Assembly: GCF_020829595.1 (NCBI RefSeq)
Contig: NZ_JAIVFW010000043.1
Span: 1-61,801, forward strand
Direction of reading: 5' to 3'
Source: Nostoc sp. CHAB 5844
Lineage (GTDB): Bacteria > Cyanobacteriota > Cyanobacteriia > Cyanobacteriales > Nostocaceae
Length of the DNA stretch: 61,801 nucleotides
Positions 28,208 through 38,527 of this stretch are shown here, piece after piece. Every line of letters starts with the position of its first letter. Within the stretch, counting starts at the first letter, position 1. The translations under genes were made by a program, and so were the position numbers. The notes below the pieces were generated by a model that had not been told where the DNA came from, did not search any database, and was given only the letters and a program-made list of their open reading frames with translations.

Positions 28208-28497
28208 TTATTAAGCAATTATAAAGAGACTGTAGGCGAATCGCAATTTAAGAATGCGTAGTCAACTCTATAAACTCGTGGGGGTGAGGGGTAACACCCT
28301 TGAATAGCCAGATGCATCTTTTAAAGTTGGGAATCTATGTTTTTAGTTTATTTATATTAATTTATTAATCTGCCATCCAAGCAAAATATTGATAAGCTGA
28401 TGTCTAATGTCTACAGCCTTAGGATTGAGCAGTACTTCAACAGATCCAGCAACAAGACAGATATTAATCAATCCAGTCAACAAGAAGGATTTATTGA

Positions 28498-29508
28498 ATG
28501 TCGGTGGGAATACGCTACGATTGGACGGAAGCAGAGATTCAGAAGATTTACGACATGCCATTGCTAGAGCTTATTTATCAAGCTGCTAGTGTACATCGCC
28601 AATATCATGACCCCAAAAAAATACAGGTTTGTAAACTCATCTCCATTAAAACAGGAGGTTGTCCTGAAGATTGTAGCTACTGCGCTCAATCTTCTCGTTA
28701 TAAAACAGAAGTGAAACCACAAGCACTTCTCGACAAAGATACAGTAGTGAATATTGCCCAAACAGCTAAACAAAAAGGTGTCAGTCGTGTCTGCATGGGT
28801 GCTGCTTGGCGAGAAGTGCGGGATAACGCTCAGTTTGAAACCGTGCTGGAAATGGTTAAAGATGTTACCGACATGGGTTTAGAAGTATGCTGCACTCTTG
28901 GTATGTTGACAGTCGACCAAGCGAAGCGATTAGAAGCAGCCGGGTTATATGCTTACAACCACAACTTGGACACCTCGGAGGATTATTACAGCACAATTAT
29001 TACCACAAGGACTTATAGCGATCGCCTGAATACAATTGAGATTGTACGACAAACTAATGTGACTGTCTGCTCTGGCGGTATCCTGGGCTTAGGCGAAACT
29101 ACTGCTGATCGTGTATCGATGTTATGCACTCTGGCAAACCTCAACCCTCATCCAGAGTCAGTCCCAATTAACATCCTTTCCCAAGTTGCAGGTACACCCC
29201 TAGCAAATCAACCAGATGTCCCCATTTGGGATGTTGTAAGGATGATTGCCACAGCACGTATTGTTATGCCAACTTCTGATGTACGTTTGAGTGCAGGCCG
29301 AGCTAGACTTTCTCAAGTTGAGCAAGCTTTCTGCTTTATGGCAGGAGCAAATTCCATCTTCTCCAGCGATGACAACAAAATGCTCACCGTCACCACACCT
29401 TGTCCAGATTATGATGCTGACCTGGAAATGTTGAACTTGCTAGGCTTAGAAATGCGTCCTCGTGCCCAAAGACCAAATCAGGTAGCTAGTCCTGCGGCTG
29501 TGGGATAA
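28498..29508 (+). CDS. bioB: Biotin synthase
   Basis: 336 residues, radical-SAM enzyme. Cys55, Cys59 and Cys62 in [13 protein letters not shown] bind the [4Fe-4S]-SAM cluster. Further Cys in SRVCMGAAW and EVCCTLGML, and the Arg of [16 protein letters not shown], match the auxiliary [2Fe-2S] ligands. It inserts sulfur into dethiobiotin in the last step of biotin synthesis. ATG at 28498 is in frame with the conserved N-terminus. No other bio gene is adjacent. Confidence 0.96.
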   Translation: MSVGIRYDWTEAEIQKIYDMPLLELIYQAASVHRQYHDPKKIQVCKLISIKTGGCPEDCSYCAQSSRYKTEVKPQALLDKDTVVNIAQTAKQKGVSRVCMGAAWREVRDNAQFETVLEMVKDVTDMGLEVCCTLGMLTVDQAKRLEAAGLYAYNHNLDTSEDYYSTIITTRTYSDRLNTIEIVRQTNVTVCSGGILGLGETTADRVSMLCTLANLNPHPESVPINILSQVAGTPLANQPDVPIWDVVRMIATARIVMPTSDVRLSAGRARLSQVEQAFCFMAGANSIFSSDDNKMLTVTTPCPDYDADLEMLNLLGLEMRPRAQRPNQVASPAAVG

Positions 29509-29590
29509 CTAAATAGGGGTGTAAGGGGTTTAGAGTTTAGGGGTGTAGAAATCCTCCTCACCTCCACCTTGACACTCCTATACCTTGATT

Positions 29591-29686
29591 TTAAAGGATC
29601 TTAGCAGCTCGTAGACCGAATAACAGACCAGCTGCGATCGCTGTAAATAACGCCAAAAAACCGATGTAAGCAACTACTGCAAACAT
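29591..29686 (-). CDS. petL: Cytochrome b6f complex small subunit PetL
   Basis: 31 residues: [20 protein letters not shown] continuing to GLRAAKIL. A single transmembrane helix with a short basic C-terminus matches cyanobacterial PetL in length and sequence. PetL is a peripheral single-helix subunit that stabilises the cytochrome b6f complex in the thylakoid. GGAGAAG lies 7 bp before the ATG. It is convergent with bioB and divergent from aroB. It is too short for ordinary ORF calling. Confidence 0.88.
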   Translation of the reverse strand: MFAVVAYIGFLALFTAIAAGLLFGLRAAKIL

Positions 29687-29727
29687 TTTAATGCTTCTCC
29701 ACAATACTTCACTAATACTATTGAATC

Positions 29728-29860
29728 ATTAGTTATTGGTCATTGGTCAATAGTTATTAGTCAACCCTTTGGCTAGGCTCAGGACAAGCTCAGGGCAAGT
29801 GGTCATTTGTCAAAAGGTAGAAGGCAGAAGGATAAAATTTCAGACTTCATACTTCACACT
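29728..29860. repeat. Heptamer-type short tandem repeats
   Basis: Degenerate ATTGGTC/TTAGTCA heptamers (about 29728-29765), then GGCTAGGCTC and GACAAGCTCAGGGCAAG, then CAGACTTCATACTTCACACTTCATA-like decamers (quoted in part). This is typical Nostocales intergenic repeat DNA upstream of aroB. No gene. Confidence 0.6.
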
Positions 29861-29920
29861 TCATAATTCATACTTAGATTGCGATAGAATACAAGCCCAC
29901 GGCGCTGTTAGGGTTGGGCA

Positions 29921-31015
29921 ATGACTTCTACCATTAATGTTAATTTACCGCAGCAGTCTTACGAGATTGCGATCGCACCTGCAAGTTTAGATCAACTCGG
30001 TCAAAGTATGGCCAATCTCAAGCTAGGCCAGAAAGTGCTTTTAGTTTCTAATCCCACTATTTTCAAGCATTATGGCCAAAGAGCGATCGCATCTCTAAAA
30101 TCGGCGGGATTTGACGTAGCTAGTTATTGTTTACCAGCCGGAGAACGCTACAAAACCCTCAATTCCATTCAAAAACTTTATGATGTCGCCTTAGAAAACC
30201 GCCTCGAACGTTCCGCCACAATGGTAGCGTTGGGGGGAGGCGTAATTGGGGACATGACTGGTTTTGCCGCCGCAACTTGGCTGCGAGGAATTAACGTTGT
30301 CCAAGTGCCTACCACTCTGTTAGCAATGGTAGACTCTGCCATTGGCGGCAAAACAGGCGTAAATCATCCCAATGGCAAAAACTTGATTGGTGCATTCCAT
30401 CAACCGCGTTTAGTGTTAATTGACCCGGAAGTATTGAAAACTTTACCTGTACGCGAGTTTCGTGCAGGTATGGCAGAAGTCATCAAGTATGGCGTGATTT
30501 GGGATGCTGAATTGTTTGCCGAAATGGAAGCTAGTAAAAATTTAAATCAACTCCGATACATGAAGCCAGAACTGTTGAGTGAAATATTAATTCGCTCTTG
30601 TCAAGCCAAAGCCGATGTTGTCGGCAAAGATGAGAAAGAAGGCGGACTGCGGGCAATTCTGAATTACGGACACACTATCGGTCATGCCATAGAAAGTTTG
30701 ACAGGTTATCGATTAGTTAATCATGGAGAAGCTGTAGCGATCGGTATGGTAGCTGCTGGACAAATTGCTGTCAATTTAGGCATGTGGCAGCAAGCCGAAA
30801 CTGACCGACAAAACGCCATCATTCAAAAAGCAGGTTTACCGACACAATTACCCGCTGGCGTAGATATTGCTGCAATTATTGATGCGCTGCAATTAGATAA
30901 AAAAGTGAAAGCAGGTAAAGTGCGATTTGTTTTACCGACCCAAATTGGTGTAGTGACAGTTACCGACCAAGTATCAGCAGATATCATCCAGCAAGTATTA
31001 CACGGGATGCAATAG
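29921..31015 (+). CDS. aroB: 3-dehydroquinate synthase
   Basis: 364 residues. NAD-binding [35 protein letters not shown] and zinc-ligand regions [19 protein letters not shown] and [11 protein letters not shown]. It converts DAHP to 3-dehydroquinate, the second step of the shikimate pathway. ATG at 29921. Monocistronic. Confidence 0.96.
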   Translation: MTSTINVNLPQQSYEIAIAPASLDQLGQSMANLKLGQKVLLVSNPTIFKHYGQRAIASLKSAGFDVASYCLPAGERYKTLNSIQKLYDVALENRLERSATMVALGGGVIGDMTGFAAATWLRGINVVQVPTTLLAMVDSAIGGKTGVNHPNGKNLIGAFHQPRLVLIDPEVLKTLPVREFRAGMAEVIKYGVIWDAELFAEMEASKNLNQLRYMKPELLSEILIRSCQAKADVVGKDEKEGGLRAILNYGHTIGHAIESLTGYRLVNHGEAVAIGMVAAGQIAVNLGMWQQAETDRQNAIIQKAGLPTQLPAGVDIAAIIDALQLDKKVKAGKVRFVLPTQIGVVTVTDQVSADIIQQVLHGMQ

Positions 31016-31189
31016 ATTAACTAGATAAATTGAGAAAAGAGAATGTACAAGGGTGATTTGAGGATATAAGCGTTATTGGCTACTTTTTACAGGGTAATTG
31101 GTTATCGAATCAATCCTGAAGATGGCTCAAGCACTCTGTTCTTATATGGAGAAGACAAGCGACTTTCAACAGTCTCTTGTGATGCAGTG

Positions 31190-31783
31190 TTAGGCTTGGG
31201 TGTCAGATTGGTTAGATTGTATGCTTTGAAGAAAAGCTGGTGATTTAGATAAATCCTGAAAAGCTTTCCAACTCTCTCTCAGTGACTCTATAATCCACTT
31301 CAGTTCTTCAAGTTGAGCTAATAGACGGGGATTTTGTTCGTCTAAAAGGGTAATTAAATTACGGTAATCTTCTATAGAACTAGTATCAATAAATGCTAGG
31401 TCTTGATGAATTAATTTATTTCGCTCAGTCACAATGCTTCTAAGCGCACGTTTTTGCTCTTTTAAGAAATCCGGATTGTTATAACTAACCTTCAATGAGA
31501 CAGAGATTCCTACTCCAGAAAAGTCTGTTGTAAGCTCGGATTGATTAGCATCTCCCAAAATATTTTTATGAAAATCCTGAACTAAACTACCCAAGGTCTG
31601 TTTTCGGAGTCTGGTTTGATTCCTACGTAACTGTTCGGAAATAGTTTTTTCTTTACCCTCTAATTGGCCTACTGAAAGCAAGTATTTTAATACTGCTTCG
31701 ATTTTTGAAAAATTAACTATGTTCCTGCCCAGTTTTCTTAGTGCTTCAGATCTAACTGCTTCAATATCCACTAACTCATTCAT
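31190..31783 (-). CDS. Hypothetical helical protein with a HEPN-like RNKLIH motif
   Basis: 197 residues, mostly alpha-helical, soluble. The segment ALRSIVTERNKLIHQDLAFI contains R-x4-H (RNKLIH), the catalytic pattern of HEPN-domain RNases, followed by a long helix. The N-terminal third (IVNFSKIEAVLKYLLSVGQL) also fits the first HEPN helix. I infer a HEPN-like fold; no nucleotidyltransferase partner is next to it, so a toxin-antitoxin role is not supported by context. It may be an accessory gene. Confidence 0.55.
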   Translation of the reverse strand: MNELVDIEAVRSEALRKLGRNIVNFSKIEAVLKYLLSVGQLEGKEKTISEQLRRNQTRLRKQTLGSLVQDFHKNILGDANQSELTTDFSGVGISVSLKVSYNNPDFLKEQKRALRSIVTERNKLIHQDLAFIDTSSIEDYRNLITLLDEQNPRLLAQLEELKWIIESLRESWKAFQDLSKSPAFLQSIQSNQSDTQA

Positions 31784-32027
31784 AACGGCTAATTAATATC
31801 CTATAGAGCAATCCCCAAATATAGCAAAGTGCTGAGTAGAAACTCAGTATTATCAGGGGTTTCAGCAATCAACATCGTCCTAACCTATGCTTCGACTGCT
31901 ATAAATTACTCAAAGAAGTGCAGAACGTTGTCCAAGGTATTCTTCTAAAGAAAGATAGAATTACGTTTCCAGCTTATACATAACTCACGTTAGTTAAAAT
32001 TAAACTAGCTAACAGCTAATTTGCGCT

Positions 32028-32600
32028 ATGATTCTCCAAGCCAAAAATCAACTGACTTTACAAGAGTTTTTGCATCTTCCTTTAGGTGAGGGAGATGTTA
32101 CTTACGAACTTGTGGATGGTCAAGTTATTCCTAAAATGTCACCAAAGTTTTTTCACGCCAAGCTTACCTATGTCTTTTTAAACTTAATTGAACAATGGCA
32201 TAAGCAGCAAGGGATCGTTTGTCCAGAATGGGCTGTTGTTTTACAACGTCGAGGACGTGATTGGGTACCAATACCGGATGTTTTATACATTTCTTATCAG
32301 CGTTTACCAGCTAATTGGAATGAAGATGAAGCTTGTCCAGTTCCGCCAGATTTGGTGATTGAAATAATTTCACCAGGACAAACCTTTGGCGAAATGATAG
32401 CTAAAGCAAAAGACTATTTAGATGCACAAGTTTTGCGTGTGTGGGTGGTAGATAGCAAAGCCAGAAGTATTACTGTGTTTTTCCCAGATGCAGCACCACA
32501 AACATATATGGGAGAGGAACTGCTGCAAGATTCCTTATTTCCAGGTCTGGAATTTACAGTTGAGCAAGTATTTCAACAGGCGAAAATTCCTTTAAAGTAA
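32028..32600 (+). CDS. Uma2-family (PD-(D/E)XK-like) nuclease
   Basis: 190 residues of the DUF820/Uma2 family that is multiplied in cyanobacteria. YELVDGQVIPKMSPKFFHAK, then the core VPIPDVLYISYQ (Asp) and PPDLVIEIISPGQTFGEM (Asp/Glu), and the YLDAQVLRVWVVD strand. This is a restriction-endonuclease-like fold of unsettled role. Monocistronic and followed by a GATC palindrome. Confidence 0.88.
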   Translation: MILQAKNQLTLQEFLHLPLGEGDVTYELVDGQVIPKMSPKFFHAKLTYVFLNLIEQWHKQQGIVCPEWAVVLQRRGRDWVPIPDVLYISYQRLPANWNEDEACPVPPDLVIEIISPGQTFGEMIAKAKDYLDAQVLRVWVVDSKARSITVFFPDAAPQTYMGEELLQDSLFPGLEFTVEQVFQQAKIPLK

Positions 32601-32634
32601 TCATTTTGCAATTATGAATTACTAATAAACAAAA

Positions 32635-32667
32635 AGATCCCCGACTTCTTTGAGAAGTCGGGGATCT
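32635..32667. repeat. GATC palindrome
   Basis: A 14-bp perfect inverted repeat, AGATCCCCGACTTC...GAAGTCGGGGATCT, with loop TTTGA, just after the Uma2 gene. Same family as 24542 and 33303. Confidence 0.85.
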
Positions 32668-32786
32668 GAATTATTAAGAGCAATAAGAAGAATTGATTAA
32701 TCGACTCATCATTGAGGTGGGGACTGTTACCATAATATATATATGACAAGAAGTGAAAGAAAAGCATAACACTCAAGGATTGTTCC

Positions 32787-33257
32787 ATGAAAAGATTCAT
32801 TTGCTTGCCTATAATGGCTTTTTTATTGATGAGTGTGAGATGCCAAGTAGCTCTTTCTCAAAATTCCAATTCTAATTTACAACAGGAGTCAATCGAGTCA
32901 CATACATTCCCTGCATTAGACACAATTAATATTGTGAAAATTGCTGAAGTTGCCTCTGAAGTTGATGAAAAAACAGCCTTAAATCTAGTCTGGAAGTTGC
33001 CACAAGTACAACGTAAAGCCAGAGAAATTGAAAGGCTTTCTAAAGGCAGCATTAAAGTAGGTGCAGTAGTTGATGGTTCTCCAACGCCTAATGAGCCTTA
33101 CTATACAATTCGCATATTTGAAAATCAACCAGACCATGATTCAACAATTTATTGGTTTCGGGTTTTTAGTACTAGTGGTGTGATCGAAGTTCTCGATGTG
33201 ATTGAGAATAAATACATCAGTTTGGATGAATGGCGAGAGCAACTAAAGCGGTCATAA
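32787..33257 (+). CDS. Exported hypothetical protein
   Basis: 156 residues. Signal peptide about 1-24 (IMAFLLMSVRCQVALS; the Cys inside is not in a good lipobox). The mature part has a helical NTINIVKIAEVASEVDEKTA-like segment and then a beta-rich part (PYYTIRIFENQPDHDSTIYW, FRVFSTSGVIEVLD), which looks like a PepSY-type or cystatin-like small fold. Periplasmic localisation is expected. It sits between two GATC palindromes. Confidence 0.6.
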   Translation: MKRFICLPIMAFLLMSVRCQVALSQNSNSNLQQESIESHTFPALDTINIVKIAEVASEVDEKTALNLVWKLPQVQRKAREIERLSKGSIKVGAVVDGSPTPNEPYYTIRIFENQPDHDSTIYWFRVFSTSGVIEVLDVIENKYISLDEWREQLKRS

Positions 33258-33302
33258 CTTAATAATTTTAAGTTTTAATTGTGGCGATCGCATCTACAAA
33301 AG

Positions 33303-33335
33303 AGATCCCCGACTTCTTGAAAAAGTCGGGGATCT
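33303..33335. repeat. GATC palindrome
   Basis: AGATCCCCGACTT...AAGTCGGGGATCT around TCTTGAA-like loop bases, 45 bp after the exported hypothetical gene. Third close copy in the window. Confidence 0.85.
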
Positions 33336-33404
33336 GATCCTTTAATATGATTGCTATATTTAACCAAATTACATATGAATGTTTAGTAATTAGTAACTTA
33401 GCTA

Positions 33405-34316
33405 TTACTTTTTCTGGGCAATTACACTTTGCTCTTTATCTTGCATTTCTAAAAGTTCTGGAATAGTCACAAAGCGGTATCCCTGCTTACGAAATCTATT
33501 AATAATCTCTGGTAAAGCTTGCACAGTGCGCGAACGATTTCCACCACCATCATGCATCAGTACAATACCCCCTGGCCTAGCTTGCCGGAAAACATTATCG
33601 ATTAACTTTGGTACAGCAGGCAGAGAATAGTCTACAGAATCAGATGACCACATAATAATGGCATACTTTGTGTTTCTGGCATAACCTGCTACTCCATTGT
33701 GCATCATCCCTCCAGGTGGTCGAAATAAATTTGTCTTTACACCTGTAGTTTGATAAATCATGTCTGTTGTATGGTCAATTTCATAGGCGGCTGCCTTGGG
33801 ATTCATGAAATGATACCAGTGATGCCAAGTATGGTTCCCAATTACATGGCCTTCAGCATTTACGTGCTTGAGTAAGTCTGGATAATTCTTAACGTTCTGG
33901 CCAACGACAAAAAATGTGGCTTTGATATTATTCTGTTTGAGAATCTCTAGTACTTGAGCGGTACTTTGAGGCCAAGGCCCATCATCAAAAGTCAGAGCGA
34001 TGACTTTTTGAGCTTGACTAAGTTTAGCTTCTTTAATTGTTGCCCCTTGAAAGCGTGTAGCTAAAGCATAACCAACACCTTTAGCTTGTGCTTCTTGTTG
34101 CCAACTTGTGAGCATTGTCGCTTTTAATCCTTCAATACGCCTTTGAGTACCCACTTTGGCAACTAAATTATTATTTATATTTATACTCTGACTGCTTTGC
34201 GCTTCAGAAGCATTTGGCCTAAGAAGCATCATCATAGCAACGCTTAATGTAGCACCCAAGGCAAGCAAAGCAATTAATATGCCTTGCGGCCAAAGTAACG
34301 ATTTATTGTTTTCCAC
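33405..34316 (-). CDS. Polysaccharide deacetylase (NodB domain)
   Basis: 303 residues. An N-terminal hydrophobic segment (about 10-32) anchors the protein facing the periplasm. NodB motifs: ALTFDDGPWP (catalytic base and metal Asp), GNHTWHHWYH (metal His), LFRPPGG, and a late VLMHDGGG. It removes N-acetyl groups from chitin-like or peptidoglycan glycans. The C-terminal tail is short and basic. Monocistronic; long upstream gap. Confidence 0.9.
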   Translation of the reverse strand: MENNKSLLWPQGILIALLALGATLSVAMMMLLRPNASEAQSSQSININNNLVAKVGTQRRIEGLKATMLTSWQQEAQAKGVGYALATRFQGATIKEAKLSQAQKVIALTFDDGPWPQSTAQVLEILKQNNIKATFFVVGQNVKNYPDLLKHVNAEGHVIGNHTWHHWYHFMNPKAAAYEIDHTTDMIYQTTGVKTNLFRPPGGMMHNGVAGYARNTKYAIIMWSSDSVDYSLPAVPKLIDNVFRQARPGGIVLMHDGGGNRSRTVQALPEIINRFRKQGYRFVTIPELLEMQDKEQSVIAQKK

Positions 34317-35355
34317 TTCATAGCTCCTTCAAGGGTCGAACCATTATGCATGGTTCTGACGGTAATTTATAGCACACTTTTTTCTAAAAATTAGATCCCC
34401 AAATACTTTCCGCTAATCCTGAAAATTTAGTTCAGTTTTACAGAAGTTAATATTTAAGTTTTCTTTATACAGACTAGGTTACGGTATAAGTAAACATATC
34501 AGAGAGCGATCGCTCACCACAGTTTTGGATACTTATGTATTACCCATTTCTGTTTTTAAATTGCTACCTTACATACTGAGAATACAGAAAATTCTGCTTT
34601 CAGCGGGATACTGTGTCAATTTATTTACCTCCCAGAAGCCTGATAAGTAAGTCTGCGAGACAAATCTAATGTATATGAAGAAATATCAACTTTGTGTAGG
34701 GGAGCCAGTGCGTTGCTTTGGTTCCCAAAGTTGTAGCAACTGGCGTTGTGTGATGCCGTAGGCTAACGCACCTTGAATTGTTGATGGTGCGTTGGGCTGC
34801 GCTACAACACACCCTACATTAAAATTTCATAACATACTTAGAAATATTAGCACCGACTTACTTCAAGGACTTTTAGAAATGAAGAATTCACGTTCTACAA
34901 CATTTTTATTAACAGTTGATGACTTTGTTGGAGTAGGTTATGTACCCAAACTATCCCTCATAAACTATGCAGTTTTTATTTAATATTGTATATTTTACTG
35001 CAATAAAATATTCTTTTGTTTTTATTAAAGAATTAATTTGTTTCTTAACCAAGTGTTTTTCTATGGCTTTCATTGATTTATCTGCTGGCAATCAACAAAA
35101 GCTAGTTTCTCACTACAAAGGAATATTAAGTCGTTAATTTATATACTCTTTGCTCATTTATTTTAGATAATATGAGTAATTCTTGATTTTATCCATATTT
35201 AATATTTTTACTATGATACTATTCAAATATATCTTACACAAAAATTTTAAATAAAATTTAATATTGATTCAGTCTAGGCGTATATTTAGAAAAAGTAATC
35301 AATATAATGAATAATTTAGAGCGTAACCATACAATAACCTGATCAAATAGAAATT
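34317..35355. other. Gene-free interval of about 1 kb
   Basis: AT-rich DNA with no supported gene; a 63-codon frame at 34792-34983 starts inside a repeat and lacks protein character. The one notable element is the mosaic repeat at 34698-34805. A HIP1-like octamer lies near 34507. Confidence 0.55.
34698..34805. repeat. Palindromic mosaic repeat copy
   Basis: GGAGCCAGTGCGTTGC...GTAGCAACTGGCGTTG has the same complementary GCCAGT/ACTGGC ends as the 22.2-kb copy but a different core. It is followed by a second unit, GGTGCGTTGGGCTGCGC and TACAACACACCCTAC. Confidence 0.75.
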
Positions 35356-35724
35356 TTATTTCCGCCAAACTACTAATATTACTCCCAAAACAATAAAGCC
35401 TAAACCAAACAAGCGCATCAGAGATATAGGTTCTTTTAATATCCAATATCCTAGCAACACAGAGAAAATATACCCTATAGATATAGATGGGCCAGCAACA
35501 CTGAGATTAACTCTCGTGAGCAGCAAAATATAAAACATAGCACCTATTCCATAGCATATTAGTCCGATTACAAGTTCTGGTGTTGTGATAATACTGAGAA
35601 TGTGATTAATCGCATTTCCTACATGAACTTTTCCTAATTTGTTTGCACCAATTTTCAAAAAAAATTGTCCTGCTGAGCTGATCAGAACTGATACAATCAA
35701 CAAACTAAATTCTTGCGGAGTCAT
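35356..35724 (-). CDS. SMR/EamA-like small multidrug-resistance-type transporter or flippase subunit
   Basis: 122 residues, four transmembrane helices, with the EmrE-like ending GYWILKEPISLMRLFGLGFI. SMR-fold pairs (ArnE/F type) translocate lipid-linked sugars. It lies 71 bp downstream of a GtrB-like glycosyltransferase on the same strand, and an ArnT-like transferase is divergent from it, which favours a glycolipid-flippase role over drug efflux. The usual catalytic Glu in helix 1 is absent (SSAGQFFLKIGANKL), again more like ArnE. Confidence 0.75.
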   Translation of the reverse strand: MTPQEFSLLIVSVLISSAGQFFLKIGANKLGKVHVGNAINHILSIITTPELVIGLICYGIGAMFYILLLTRVNLSVAGPSISIGYIFSVLLGYWILKEPISLMRLFGLGFIVLGVILVVWRK

Positions 35725-35795
35725 AGCATTGTGCTTTCTGGCGGCAAAATTAAATGGTAATTTTCGGATAATTTTTTAACTAGGATGAAAATTCA

Positions 35796-36758
35796 CTATT
35801 TAGACTGCATTTCTGAGATTTTATTGAAGCCACCAGTTTCTTTGAGAGTATAGATAGGGCGGGCTTTAACTTCTTCATAAATTCGACCAATATATTCGCC
35901 TAAAATTCCAATACAAATTAACTGTACAGAACCGAGAAAAAACATGGCAATTGTAATCAAAGTGTAACCAATTAAAGGACTGACAGGTTCAAATAATCGC
36001 CAATACAGTACTAGTATGATCATTAATAGAGCGATCGCAGCTGCCACCATGCCTAAATAAGTCGCTAACTTTAATGGCACTGTGGAAAAAGAAATAATGC
36101 CATCAACAGCCAAAGCCCAAGACTTCCCAAAGGTATACTTGACTTTGCCAGCAAAACGTGGTTCTCGTTCAAAAAGTACAGATGTTTGGCGAAAACCCAC
36201 CCAAGCGCGTAAGCCGCGAATGTAACGGTTGCGTTCCGGCATCGCATTGAGAATATCTACAACCTGCCTGTCTAGTAAACAGAAATCTCCTGTATCTGTC
36301 GGTATATCAACGTGAGATAAACGTTTAAGAATGCGATAAAAGGCATAAGCGGTAAAGCGTTTCAGCCAACTTTCTTGTTTACGAGATAGACGTTGAGCAT
36401 ACACTACTTGATTACCCTGTTGCCATTTTTCCACCATCTTGACAATTAACTCTGGGGGATCTTGAAGATCCGCATCCATGATAACCGCACATTTGCCTTG
36501 GACAAAATTTAGTCCGGCTGTGACAGCGATTTGATGACCAAAATTTCGCGCAAAACTGAGGTAACGCACTCGACTATCGAGATGGTGGAGTTCACGAATC
36601 ATACTTAAAGAGCGATCGCGGCTACCATCATCAACTAAAATTAATTCAACTTCGCCGTCTAACTGTTCAGCAACATTATGTAAACGACGATACATTTCCG
36701 TAATATTTTCTTCTTCGTTATAAATGGGAATTATTAAAGAGTATGTTGGTTGAATCAC
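35796..36758 (-). CDS. GtrB-like polyprenyl-phosphate glycosyltransferase (GT2)
   Basis: 320 residues. The GT2 catalytic domain has [29 protein letters not shown], the [10 protein letters not shown] metal-binding motif and YAQRLSRKQ. Two C-terminal helices (about 235-260 and 268-295) anchor it in the membrane. It transfers a sugar from UDP- or GDP-donor to polyprenyl phosphate, giving a lipid-linked sugar. Adjacent SMR-like and ArnT-like genes can flip and use this donor. Confidence 0.88.
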   Translation of the reverse strand: MIQPTYSLIIPIYNEEENITEMYRRLHNVAEQLDGEVELILVDDGSRDRSLSMIRELHHLDSRVRYLSFARNFGHQIAVTAGLNFVQGKCAVIMDADLQDPPELIVKMVEKWQQGNQVVYAQRLSRKQESWLKRFTAYAFYRILKRLSHVDIPTDTGDFCLLDRQVVDILNAMPERNRYIRGLRAWVGFRQTSVLFEREPRFAGKVKYTFGKSWALAVDGIISFSTVPLKLATYLGMVAAAIALLMIILVLYWRLFEPVSPLIGYTLITIAMFFLGSVQLICIGILGEYIGRIYEEVKARPIYTLKETGGFNKISEMQSK

Positions 36759-36946
36759 AATTGTTATCTGATTATTAAATTAAGGCAGCGAGTAAAGTGA
36801 AGACAGGATTCAGACATATATTTACTATAAAATTATTGATATAGTTTCTTCTACAAAAATTCTTCTATAATAATTGAATCGTAAAAATTATATCCACTTA
36901 TTGTAATAAATAAACACTCGATTAAATAATTTATCCGATTTTCTAT

Positions 36947-38497
36947 ATGCGCCCATTCCGAGAAAAAGAATGGTTATTTAGCTTGCTGCTGGGATCTTTA
37001 ATTCTGTGGCTGATATGTTTGGGAAACTCTCCCTTGCGAGACTGGGATGAAGGTACTGTGGCACAAGTCGCCCGTGAAATTTGGCGTGCCTCCTTTAGTT
37101 TTCGGCATTGGCTGTATCCCACTTTAGCCGGCGAACCCTATTATAGTAAGCCGCCCCTAATGCACCTGTTAATTGCTTGGTGTTACTCCATAGGAGGCGT
37201 AAATGAATGGACAACCCGCTTACCGGCTGCTGTGTTAACGGCGTTGGGAGTGCCTTTACTTTATTTGGTGGGGGGTTTGCTATTTAACGATAGTTTACCA
37301 GCTTTGTTTGCAGCTTTAGTTTACCTAACAACTTTGCCTGTGGTGCGTCATGGACGCTTGGCAATGCTAGATGGTACAAGCATTACTTTTTTCTTACTAT
37401 TGTTGTTTTGTTTGTTGAAGTCACGTTATCAGCAACGTTGGGCTTTAGGGGTAGGATTTTGCCTGGGACTAATTACTCTGACTAAAGGAATGCTAGTTTT
37501 ATTATTGGGAGCAATTGCTATTTTATTTATCTTGGCATCGTCACAATTATTTTTATTAAATAATCCCTACTTATGGGCAGGAATTTTGCTAGGAACTACG
37601 CCAGCGATCGCTTGGTATGTTGCTCAATTGCACTATTATGGTGGTAATTTCTTACAGATAAATCTGCAAGCTCAAACCTTTAACCGCATAGGTCAATCTG
37701 TTGAAGGTAATGCAGGCGCTCCTTGGTATTATTTAATTGAGTTATTAAAATATGCTTTTCCCTGGTTGTTATTTTGTCCAGGAGGATTTTATCTAGCTTG
37801 GAAAAAACGGCATTCTAGCTGGGGTAGCTTAGTTTTAGTTGGCACAACTGTTTACTTTGTGACTATTTCTTTGATAACTACAAAACTTCCGTGGTATATT
37901 ATGCCTCTATACCCATTTTTAGCGCTGGCAATTGGGGCAGAACTAAGTGAAGTTTGGCGCAAGAAAGCATTTGATTCGAGAATTTGGGCAATATTTATCG
38001 TAATTATTGCGATCGCTGGTTTAGGAAGTGGCGTTTATTTTACGATTGTGCAGGAAGAGCCTGTGCTAATCGCTATGAGTGCGATTTTAACTATTAGTAT
38101 GAGTTTGGTGGCATGGTTAATCAAAAAAAGCGATCGCAGATTTATTCCGGTTTTATTTTCTGGGATGTATTTAGTCTTATTACTATTGATGAGTTCGCAA
38201 TCTTGGATTTGGGAATTAAATGAAAATTTTGCTGTCAAACCAGTAGCAGCTTTAATTAGTACCCATATTTCCCCAGGAACAAAAATTTACACATCATTTA
38301 CTTATAGTCGTCCTAGTTTAAATTTTTATTGTGATTGCAAAGTTGAATATAAAAACCCTGCGGAATTCTCACAAATGTTGTCGAAGCAATCTTATTTACT
38401 TTTAGACAACACGACCATACAAAAAATGCCTTCACTTGGCGGGAAAATTCTAGGTGTTGCTGAAGGATTTACCTTAATTGCGCCAGCCGATAATTAA
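36947..38497 (+). CDS. ArnT-like GT-C glycosyltransferase
   Basis: 516 residues, about 11-12 transmembrane helices. The first periplasmic loop NSPLRDWDEGTVAQVARE contains the acidic catalytic motif of PMT/ArnT enzymes; YYSKPPLMHLLIAWCYSIGG is the conserved KPP motif. It uses a polyprenyl-phosphate sugar to modify an acceptor on the periplasmic side. It is divergent from the GtrB-like gene, with a 188-bp shared promoter region. The acceptor is unknown. Confidence 0.85.
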   Translation: MRPFREKEWLFSLLLGSLILWLICLGNSPLRDWDEGTVAQVAREIWRASFSFRHWLYPTLAGEPYYSKPPLMHLLIAWCYSIGGVNEWTTRLPAAVLTALGVPLLYLVGGLLFNDSLPALFAALVYLTTLPVVRHGRLAMLDGTSITFFLLLLFCLLKSRYQQRWALGVGFCLGLITLTKGMLVLLLGAIAILFILASSQLFLLNNPYLWAGILLGTTPAIAWYVAQLHYYGGNFLQINLQAQTFNRIGQSVEGNAGAPWYYLIELLKYAFPWLLFCPGGFYLAWKKRHSSWGSLVLVGTTVYFVTISLITTKLPWYIMPLYPFLALAIGAELSEVWRKKAFDSRIWAIFIVIIAIAGLGSGVYFTIVQEEPVLIAMSAILTISMSLVAWLIKKSDRRFIPVLFSGMYLVLLLLMSSQSWIWELNENFAVKPVAALISTHISPGTKIYTSFTYSRPSLNFYCDCKVEYKNPAEFSQMLSKQSYLLLDNTTIQKMPSLGGKILGVAEGFTLIAPADN

Positions 38498-38527
38498 GAG
38501 AATTTTTTAAAAGTGTTGAAGAAGAAT

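Noticed and set aside
34792-34983. 63-codon plus-strand frame in the 1-kb gap
   Set aside because: It begins inside a repeat unit, has no ribosome site and resembles no protein.
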